Shown here: positions 57,741 through 64,000 of the stretch, one piece after another | Layout: every line of letters begins with the position of its first letter | Position numbering within the stretch: position 1 is the stretch's first letter | NCBI RefSeq assembly: GCF_041058985.1 | Contig: NZ_JBEHZE010000001.1 | Coordinates: forward strand, 2,418,001-2,482,000 | Source of the DNA: Hyphococcus lacteus | GTDB lineage: Bacteria > Pseudomonadota > Alphaproteobacteria > Caulobacterales > Parvularculaceae | Direction of reading: 5' to 3' | DNA: 64,000 bases | Translations under genes and position numbers: made by a program | Notes under the pieces: generated by a model | The model's database searches: none | What the model was told of the DNA's origin: nothing | What the model saw: the letters and a program-made list of their open reading frames with translations, nothing else

Positions 57741-58955
57741 TTATCCTGCGGCTAACGTATTAAACCGGAGGATGGGTAACAGGATCGACAACACAATCAC
57801 CAACACAGCGCCGCCCATAGCAACAATGATTGCCGGCTCCAAAAGGCGTAGCGCGACAGTGGATGCCGTATCAAATTCTTCCTCTAGCTGCACTGCCGCC
57901 TTATCCAATAGATCCGCCAATGCGCCAGAACGTTCCCCGGCGGCAACCATATGAACCAGCATCGGCGGTAGCGCATTGGCGCGCTTTAGTGCGGCGGCAA
58001 GCGATGCACCCTCTCCCACCATCGTGACCGTTTTATCGAGGCGCGACCGGATGTAGCTATTGTTTACAGTTCGTTGTGCGCCAACAAGACTATCAATCAA
58101 CGGCGCACCACCCGCAAACAATGTCGCGAGTGTTCGCGCAAATCGTGCGCCATCAACGGCCTGTGCTAAACGACCAAAAACCGGAATTTTCAAAACGCGT
58201 TCATCAACCCAAAGCCGAATTCTTGGCTCTTTCAATGCACGCCACACCCCCAACCCCATCAGCGACATTACGAGAAGTGCAATCAAACCGTAATTAACGA
58301 TCCAATCCGAGATTCCGACAACCAGCCGTGTTAGAAATGGTAACTCTGCGCCAAAATTGTTGAATTGCGATACTATTTTCGGCACGACAAAAATCATCAG
58401 TGCCGTAACAACTAGGCTCGCAATAACCGCAAGCGCCGCCGGGTAAATCAAAGATGCGACCGCTTTATTCTTTAGCGCTCGGTTCTTTTCTAGCATCAAA
58501 GCAAGGCGCGTTAAAACACCCGGCAAATCACCCGACGTTTCCCCGGCCGCAATCACCCCGCGATAAAGCGCGGGAAATGATTTTTTGTCCTCGGCCAGCG
58601 CATCCGCAAAACGCCACCCCTCCATAACGCGCTCGCGCACCGCAATCAGTCGCGTGCGCGTTCCGCCCGTATCGGATTGAAGCGCAACAGCGTTTAACGC
58701 CTCTTCAAGTGGTGTTCCCGCACCGATGAGCGCCGCCATTTGGCGCGTAACAGAAACCAGCTCGCTAGGGCGAATACGCGCCGGACGATTTTTACGTTCG
58801 ACACTCGCCTCTTCGCTACGCGGCGCTGAAAGTTTGAGTGGTGTTAGTTTCATGCGGCGTAATTCACTGCGCGCCTGGCGTTGGCTTTCAGCCGAAACTA
58901 CACCTCGGCGGGTTTTCCCGCCGAAATCCAGCGCCTCATATTCAAAGGCCGGCAT
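57741..58955 (-). CDS. gspF: Type II secretion inner-membrane platform protein GspF
   Basis: GspF is the polytopic platform protein that couples GspE to pilin assembly. The 404-residue product starts PAFEYEALDFGGKTRRGVVSAES and has two tandem T2SSF domains (SVTRQMAALIGAGTPLEEALN near 72, FARTLATLFAGGAPLIDSL near 275) and three membrane segments. The ATG at 58955 is 6 nt after AAGGAGG, an ideal site, and overlaps gspE by 14 bp. Confidence 0.95.
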   Translation of the reverse strand: MPAFEYEALDFGGKTRRGVVSAESQRQARSELRRMKLTPLKLSAPRSEEASVERKNRPARIRPSELVSVTRQMAALIGAGTPLEEALNAVALQSDTGGTRTRLIAVRERVMEGWRFADALAEDKKSFPALYRGVIAAGETSGDLPGVLTRLALMLEKNRALKNKAVASLIYPAALAVIASLVVTALMIFVVPKIVSQFNNFGAELPFLTRLVVGISDWIVNYGLIALLVMSLMGLGVWRALKEPRIRLWVDERVLKIPVFGRLAQAVDGARFARTLATLFAGGAPLIDSLVGAQRTVNNSYIRSRLDKTVTMVGEGASLAAALKRANALPPMLVHMVAAGERSGALADLLDKAAVQLEEEFDTASTVALRLLEPAIIVAMGGAVLVIVLSILLPILRFNTLAAG

Positions 58956-60444
58956 GGTCATCCTCCTTGCGGACAACACGCATGACTTCTTCGAGTGCAG
59001 TTACGCCATCGCGAACATGCCGGAAGCCGGATTGAGCGAGGGTTTCCGCATTGCTAAAAGCGTAAGCCTCTATCTCTTGTTCGCTGGCATTATCGTGGAT
59101 TAGCCGTTTTAGTTTTTCATCAACAATGATGATTTCATAGACACCAATGCGGCCTTCATATCCGGTTTGATTACAACGGCCACAACCAACGGGTTTCATT
59201 AATTGAACTGGCTCGTCCGTGCCCAACATTTTGCGCGTTGCTGCATCGGCCTCATAGGGTGCCTTACAGGAAGGACATAACCGGCGAACGAGCCTTTGCG
59301 CCAAAACTGCCGCAGCCGTAGTGGACAGCAAAAATGGTTCAACGCCCATATCGCGCAGTCGTGTGATGGCACCTGCTGCTGAATTTGTGTGAACGGTTGA
59401 TAAAACCAAATGCCCCGTCAACGACGCTTGCACTGCAATCTCAGCGGTTTCGACATCGCGAATCTCACCAACCATGACAATATCAGGGTCTTGACGAAGT
59501 ATAGCGCGAAGCCCTGTGGCAAAGGTCATTCCAACCTTCGGGTTGATTTGTGTTTGACCCACGCCGTCAACTGCGTATTCAACCGGGTCTTCTACAGTAA
59601 GAATGTTTCGACTTGGCTCATTCAACAGGCTAAGGGCACCATAAAGTGTTGTGGTCTTACCCGAACCCGTTGGCCCAGTTACGAGTATAATTCCGTTGGG
59701 GCGCGTCAACACTTGTTTGAAACGATCAAGAATTGATTGCGGCATACCCAATCCATCTAGATCAAGCCGCGCTTCGTCTTTATCAAGAATACGCATCACC
59801 ACACGCTCACCGAAACGCGCGGGTAACGTAGACACACGCACATCAACTGTCCGCCCACCAAGCGCAAGGGATATTCGGCCATCTTGAGGGACGCGGCGCT
59901 CCGCAATATCAAGACGCGCCATCACTTTGACCCGAGACGTCAGAACTGGTGTCATCCGAGCAGGCAGAGAAAGAACCTCTCGCAGAACGCCGTCAATTCT
60001 TAGACGAATTGAAAGCGTTTTTTCATAAGGTTCAATGTGGATGTCAGAGGCTTTTACTTTTACAGCCTCCGCAATCATCGCATTAATTAGGCGAATGACC
60101 GGGGCGTCATTCTCGCTATCAAGCAAGTCCGCCGTCTTCGGCAATCCTTCCGCTAGTGACGCAAGGTCATTGTCATCATTTGCTAGGTCGAGATCGGCGG
60201 TCGAAATTCCTTCAACAGAATAAATCTCAGAAAGCCGGCGTTCAAACATCTCGGGCGGTAGAACATCAATCTCGATTGGCGCGCCAACCGTGCGCCGTGC
60301 TTCAATCACCGCCCATGGGTCCGGCTTTTCTCCGCGCGCTCCCAAAACCACAGGGTTTGCCGTATCATCAAGCACAATGAGGCCGCGCTCCTTTGCGAAA
60401 GCATAGGAGAAACGCACCGGCATCAATAAATTTTGTTCACTCAT
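58942..60444 (-). CDS. gspE: Type II secretion ATPase GspE
   Basis: GspE is the hexameric ATPase that drives the pseudopilus. The 500-residue product has an N-terminal GspL-binding part (about 1-110), N2 domain, Walker A GPTGSGKTTTLYGAL (about 260), Asp box EDPVEY, Walker B RQDPDIVMVGEIRD and His box LVLSTVHTNSA, then the tetracysteine zinc motif CPSC...CGRCNQTGYEGRIGVYE that separates GspE from pilus PilB types. The start at 60444 could instead be the ATG at 60423. Confidence 0.96.
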   Translation of the reverse strand: MSEQNLLMPVRFSYAFAKERGLIVLDDTANPVVLGARGEKPDPWAVIEARRTVGAPIEIDVLPPEMFERRLSEIYSVEGISTADLDLANDDNDLASLAEGLPKTADLLDSENDAPVIRLINAMIAEAVKVKASDIHIEPYEKTLSIRLRIDGVLREVLSLPARMTPVLTSRVKVMARLDIAERRVPQDGRISLALGGRTVDVRVSTLPARFGERVVMRILDKDEARLDLDGLGMPQSILDRFKQVLTRPNGIILVTGPTGSGKTTTLYGALSLLNEPSRNILTVEDPVEYAVDGVGQTQINPKVGMTFATGLRAILRQDPDIVMVGEIRDVETAEIAVQASLTGHLVLSTVHTNSAAGAITRLRDMGVEPFLLSTTAAAVLAQRLVRRLCPSCKAPYEADAATRKMLGTDEPVQLMKPVGCGRCNQTGYEGRIGVYEIIIVDEKLKRLIHDNASEQEIEAYAFSNAETLAQSGFRHVRDGVTALEEVMRVVRKEDDHAGL

Positions 60445-60458
60445 GGTGCTTTAATGGC

Positions 60459-62420
60459 CTATTGCGGTGTCGCTGTGCCCGTCACTTCATCAATCAAGCG
60501 TTCCATCTCAGATGTCGGCGTGCCATCGCGCAACAATTCACGCGCGCGCATATAGTCCATCTTTCGATCGGTCGCTACTTTTGCCGTAGACTGATCACGC
60601 ACTATCGTCGGGCGGATGAACACCATCAAATTTTGGCGTCGCCGTTCACGTGACGTGGTCTTAAAAAGATTTCCAACAGCGGGAATATCACCAAGATATG
60701 GCACTTTTGACTCCGTGTCTTCGCGCGTGTCATCAATCAGACCACCAATCACCAGGATATCGCCGTCGTCCACCAACGCCGTCGTTGAAATTTCCCGTTT
60801 GTTTGTAATCAAATCGGTTGAGCTTGAAAGTATCGGCCCTTCGATGCTGGAAATTTCCTGTACGATTTGCAGCGTGACAGTGCCGCCATCATTAATTTGT
60901 GGAGTTACCTCAAGGATCACGCCGATCTCTTGGCGGCTGACCGTGCGAAAGGCATTGGTCAAATTATCACCCACTGCCTCGCCAGTGGTCACTGGAATTT
61001 CCTGCCCGACTTGTAAACGCGCTGTTTCGTTATCAAGCGTCATAATCGATGGCGTTGAAAGAACATTTGAAAAAGTATCCTTTTGAATCGCTGTCAGGAT
61101 CGCGCCAAAGAACGAGTTTTTGCCCAGCCGACCAGCACCACCAAGCGCAAATCCGTTAAACCCTAGAAGCGAATTCACCGCCGCTTCGGTCAACGCACTT
61201 TGCTGATCGCTAAGATCACCACTTACAACATTCGATTCCAAAAGCGCAGCACCAGCAGCCGCCAACATATTGGGTTGTGCACTGGAAAAATTCGTCGTTG
61301 AAAACGGAACACTCGACCCTTCTGCGCCCGTCAAGAAATATTGAAGCCCGAGGTCCCGAACTGTCGTGTCGGAGACATCGACGATGATAGCCTCGACCAA
61401 GACCTGCGCGCGCCGAACATCCAGTTGTGCAATTACATTTTGGATCGTGCGCTGAATTTCGGTATCGCCATTTATGATTAGTGAATTTGTGGGTTTGTGA
61501 AATGAAACACTAGCGCGATTACGACCAACGGTACCGTCAAGCCCCCCAGCGATCGTGCTGTTGACGACTTCGGTCAAAAGCGGTGCCATTTCTTCGGCAT
61601 CAGCATGTTTTAGAAAAACGACCGCCAAATTTGACGAAGTCCCGCCATATTGATCGAGTTCGCTCACGACCAATTCCAACCTGCGCATCAATGATGGTTC
61701 TGCACGGATCAAGAGGGAATTGCTTGCCTCTACGGGCACGATTGAAAACGCCGCGCGTCCACCAGATTCCTCGGACATTTCAGACGCAAGCTCGCTGACG
61801 AGTCGCGATAATTCCCCAGCGGATGAATGTTGTAGAGCTATTGTTCGATAGATTGTGGAATCACGGTCGAGCTGTTTTAATACTTTGGTGATGCGCGCAA
61901 CATTGTCGGCAGTATCGACAACGATGATCGAATTCCCTGTACGAACGGGGCTGACCACACCATTATTACCGATAATCTGCGCAAGGTTCGCCGCTGCTTC
62001 ACGTGCGTCCACATAGCTCAAACGAATAATCTGCGTCGTGAGGTCAGAACCCCGCCCTTCACCGACCGGTCCGGCGGCACGAGCAGCCTCTTGCAAGGGA
62101 ACAATGCGATATTTTCCGTCACCCGCAGGTGTGGCGGCAAAATCATTCACCCGTAAGACCGCCTGAAACAACTCCCATGCTTCGTCGGCACACAGGCTTC
62201 CGTTTGGTGGTGACTTAACTGTAACGCGACCTTGGACAGCGGGATCGAGAAGAAACGTTCGGCCAGTACGTATGGCAATTTCATCAACAACGGCGCGAAT
62301 ATCTGCGCCTTCATAGTTGAGTGCCGCGCCGCAATTTTCCTGTGCCCATGCGTTGATGGGCGTTAAAAAACCCACCGTCGCCGCAAGCACCGCCGGAATG
62401 GCATTACGAAACTTCAGCAT
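60459..62420 (-). CDS. gspD: Type II secretion secretin GspD
   Basis: GspD forms the outer-membrane channel. The 653-residue product has a signal peptide (AVLAATVGFLTPINAWAQ), N0 domain (LNYEGADIRAVVDEIAIRTG), N1-N3 domains, and the secretin domain with VLSTPSIMTLDNETARLQVGQEIPV and VPYLGDIPAVGNLF, then an S-like C-terminal tail. Whether it needs a pilotin is unknown; the tail (RLIDEVTGTATPQ) is short. Its start overlaps the last base of gspC. Confidence 0.96.
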   Translation of the reverse strand: MLKFRNAIPAVLAATVGFLTPINAWAQENCGAALNYEGADIRAVVDEIAIRTGRTFLLDPAVQGRVTVKSPPNGSLCADEAWELFQAVLRVNDFAATPAGDGKYRIVPLQEAARAAGPVGEGRGSDLTTQIIRLSYVDAREAAANLAQIIGNNGVVSPVRTGNSIIVVDTADNVARITKVLKQLDRDSTIYRTIALQHSSAGELSRLVSELASEMSEESGGRAAFSIVPVEASNSLLIRAEPSLMRRLELVVSELDQYGGTSSNLAVVFLKHADAEEMAPLLTEVVNSTIAGGLDGTVGRNRASVSFHKPTNSLIINGDTEIQRTIQNVIAQLDVRRAQVLVEAIIVDVSDTTVRDLGLQYFLTGAEGSSVPFSTTNFSSAQPNMLAAAGAALLESNVVSGDLSDQQSALTEAAVNSLLGFNGFALGGAGRLGKNSFFGAILTAIQKDTFSNVLSTPSIMTLDNETARLQVGQEIPVTTGEAVGDNLTNAFRTVSRQEIGVILEVTPQINDGGTVTLQIVQEISSIEGPILSSSTDLITNKREISTTALVDDGDILVIGGLIDDTREDTESKVPYLGDIPAVGNLFKTTSRERRRQNLMVFIRPTIVRDQSTAKVATDRKMDYMRARELLRDGTPTSEMERLIDEVTGTATPQ

Positions 62421-63265
62421 TACTCATTTCCTTTTACGGACAACGTAATCGGCATTCTTTGTCCGTTACGCTCAATTACAATAGCGGTTTGTTCAGCCCG
62501 CGATATCTTGTTCATCATTGTTAAAAGCCCCGATGGGTCTGCCGGTGCTGGCGTTCCGTTTACGGAACGTAAAATGTCGCCCGATTGAAAACCAATTCTC
62601 TCAAAGACCGCGGCATTGCGGCCAGCATTCAATGCGATCGCCGTCGCGCCATTTGCGTCTTTCGTCACGGACATTTTTATGGCGTCAGATAGTTCTTGGG
62701 CCGTAACGAAACTACGCTCTGGTTGAGGCGCAGCTTCTATTCGCTTTTTTACCGGTGTTTTTGATTCAAAGCGTAGGGATTCACGTACGCCATTTTGCTC
62801 GATAATCACCTGATCTTCATAGACCGCAACCAAACGAACACCGGTCGTTATTGTCTCGCCCACTGCATGGCGTTTTTCTTTTCCGTCCGAACGCCGAATA
62901 ATTGCTGAGCCTTCATCCCCTTTTGGCCACACACCTGTAAGCGTTAAGTCAAGCGAAGTTTCGGCAACATCGGGGATATCCTCAATGGGTCCGGCAGAAA
63001 CTGCGGCTGAATGGAACGGGTTTTTTGCGTCCGCAGGTGCACGCTCACGGGCGCTTGACTGGGTGGACATCGCAGCCCCGACAACATCGCCCTTTGGTGT
63101 CGGCAAAGGCGCAAAAATCGCTATCGCAATCTTGGCGAGTGCTAGGCCTAAAAGCCCAACCAGCAGCAATTCGATGACACGTGGCAATATCGCGGGTCCG
63201 CCGTTTTTAAAGACGGCGAAGCCCCTGTTTAACCCATTTATGTCGAAACCGACCAAATTACTCAC
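62420..63265 (-). CDS. gspC: Type II secretion protein GspC
   Basis: GspC links the inner platform to the secretin. The 281-residue product has a membrane segment (about 28-52, ILPRVIELLLVGLLGLALAKIAIA), a homology region with DLTLTGVWPKGDEGSAIIR, and a C-terminal PDZ domain (IGFQSGDILRSVNGTPAPA). First gene of the gspC-N operon; the 1-bp overlap with gspD (TAATG-type) couples them. Confidence 0.93.
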   Translation of the reverse strand: MSNLVGFDINGLNRGFAVFKNGGPAILPRVIELLLVGLLGLALAKIAIAIFAPLPTPKGDVVGAAMSTQSSARERAPADAKNPFHSAAVSAGPIEDIPDVAETSLDLTLTGVWPKGDEGSAIIRRSDGKEKRHAVGETITTGVRLVAVYEDQVIIEQNGVRESLRFESKTPVKKRIEAAPQPERSFVTAQELSDAIKMSVTKDANGATAIALNAGRNAAVFERIGFQSGDILRSVNGTPAPADPSGLLTMMNKISRAEQTAIVIERNGQRMPITLSVKGNE

Positions 63266-63823
63266 CCGCGTCGCATTTACTCATAAACGACATTAAATTG
63301 TTACTTCGAATTGATACCGAAAAACCCTTAGCAAAACGATATCCGGCCACCGATTTCATTGAGGCCCTACTTGCATTTTTCGTTCCTCTTTTTACTCGAA
63401 AGAGCTGAATTCATTCAGAATTTTCGGATAAACCTCTCGGATACCTACCCCGCCTGCACAATAACGGCGAAAGCTCACACCCATCGGAAACCCTTCAACG
63501 CAATTTTGAAGCAAAACAACTTCCTATCACCGAAAACGCAAGTCGAGCATTTGCCCCACGCATCAGCCCTTTCGCTCCGTTAGAAGAGGCTTTTTACAGT
63601 AGCATGACATGTTTGTTTCAGATCTATGACAGACGGCCAAAATGATCATCCGTATGCGCACCTCGTGCATCAATATAATGACGCACCGTGTGCGCAATTA
63701 GGCAAGGCGGAATTGGGCATTCTTGATCATAAATCCGCATATCTTGTGCGGTTGCGGAAACCAGTGAGATCAGCCATTTTTGCGCAGCGATTGCGCTTTT
63801 TCCAACCACGGAAACTTTTTTGA
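63266..63823. other. Divergent intergenic region between gspC and the prepilin peptidase gene
   Basis: These 558 bases hold the promoters of gspC (leftward) and gspO (rightward); no clear -35/-10 pair was found for either. Two overlapping short frames face each other: one of 65 codons on the plus strand (63626-63823), whose stop directly abuts the gspO start, and one of 61 codons on the minus strand (63624-63809). Neither has a clear ribosome binding site or family. A 74-codon frame at 63359-63583 also lacks support. Confidence 0.4.
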
Positions 63824-64000
63824 ATGAATCTCGAATGGGCTATTTTCATCACAGCTTTTCTGGTTGGGCTTCTCGCGGGAAGCTTTTTGAATGTGGTTAT
63901 TTATCGTGGCCCACAGATGTGGAACCTCATCGACGGGCATGATCGGGGTAATCTTGTCTTTCCTAGATCCTCATGCCCGTCCTGCGGGGCGATCATCAAC
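63824..64000 (+). CDS. gspO: Prepilin peptidase (GspO/PilD), 5' part only
   Basis: This is the membrane aspartic protease that cleaves and N-methylates the pseudopilins GspG-K. Only the first 59 residues are in the window: a membrane segment (WAIFITAFLVGLLAGSFLNVVIYR), in which AGSFLNVVIYR is the family signature, then PRSSCPSCGA, the start of the zinc-binding C-x2-C pair. The ATG at 63824 directly follows a stop codon of a small frame. It is divergent from gspC, separate from but next to the T2SS operon. Confidence 0.9.
   Translation, partial: MNLEWAIFITAFLVGLLAGSFLNVVIYRGPQMWNLIDGHDRGNLVFPRSSCPSCGAIIN

Noticed and set aside
1..64000. CRISPR arrays, insertion sequences, prophage or toxin-antitoxin genes
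   Set aside because: No regularly spaced repeats, transposase motifs, phage structural genes or toxin-antitoxin pairs were found by reading through the window.

Overview
The window is ordinary, gene-dense chromosome from an aerobic, Gram-negative Alphaproteobacterium of medium GC. Three things support this. The minus strand carries the block murA, DUF2948, hisD, UPF0262, low-molecular-weight phosphatase, infA, maf, RNase E/G, yacG, an order I know from alphaproteobacteria. The prolyl-tRNA synthetase is the short type, and a short petABC operon encodes a bc1 complex. LPS genes (kdsA, kdsD), Lol transport, a TonB receptor and a full type II secretion system (T2SS) show an outer membrane. A marine, Maricaulales/Hyphomonadaceae-like organism would fit, but the sequence alone does not settle the family. 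No phage, insertion sequence or CRISPR array was seen.

Layout. 1-4.5 kb: rpsB (cut by the left edge), two lipoproteins, divergent kdsA/kdsD and a membrane coiled-coil protein. 4.6-7.3 kb: CPD photolyase and cyclopropane fatty acid synthase. 7.3-12.7 kb: proS-lolC-lolD, two small exported proteins, a hexapeptide acetyltransferase and a membrane protein. 12.7-17.1 kb: TPR protein-thrC, then bdhA-patatin and a secreted EF-hand protein. 17.2-19.8 kb: a ZnuD-like TonB receptor with His-rich loops and a small partner membrane protein. 19.8-28.9 kb: the conserved murA-to-yacG block, interrupted by an opposite-strand trio (DUF481, trhO, GST). 29.0-34.2 kb: a thioesterase, tRNA-Thr(GGT), then accessory genes (VPLPA-CTERM protein, serine hydrolase, PhoX-like protein). 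34.3-38.2 kb: a TrpR-like regulator overlapping the hisG leader region, and a hybrid kinase. 38.5-42.9 kb: rplY-pth-ychF, a degenerate PilZ protein and mtnP. 43-45.8 kb: petABC with a strong terminator. 46-49.8 kb: trmL-hemF, a P1 peptidase and an exosortase-associated O-ligase. 49.8-51.8 kb: a zinc exporter (CDF) and a ZIP importer on opposite strands. 51.8-63.3 kb: a compact gspC-N operon ending in an uncharacterised lipoprotein gene; 63.8 kb: a divergent prepilin peptidase cut by the right edge.

The most interesting signals are as follows. (1) There is a probable zinc regulon: a near-perfect Zur-type palindrome (50966-50978) precedes the ZIP gene and a weaker one (19809-19823) precedes the ZnuD-like operon. 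(2) A lipoprotein gene overlaps gspN by 4 bp, the same spacing used through the gsp operon, which makes it a candidate T2SS accessory protein or pilotin. (3) A VPLPA-CTERM protein and an exosortase-associated O-glycosylation ligase imply an exosortase elsewhere in the genome. (4) A TrpR-family gene sits directly before hisG. (5) rplY has a structured 5' leader. I did not find a clearly unprecedented multi-gene system; the T2SS-linked lipoprotein is the best candidate for an undescribed component.
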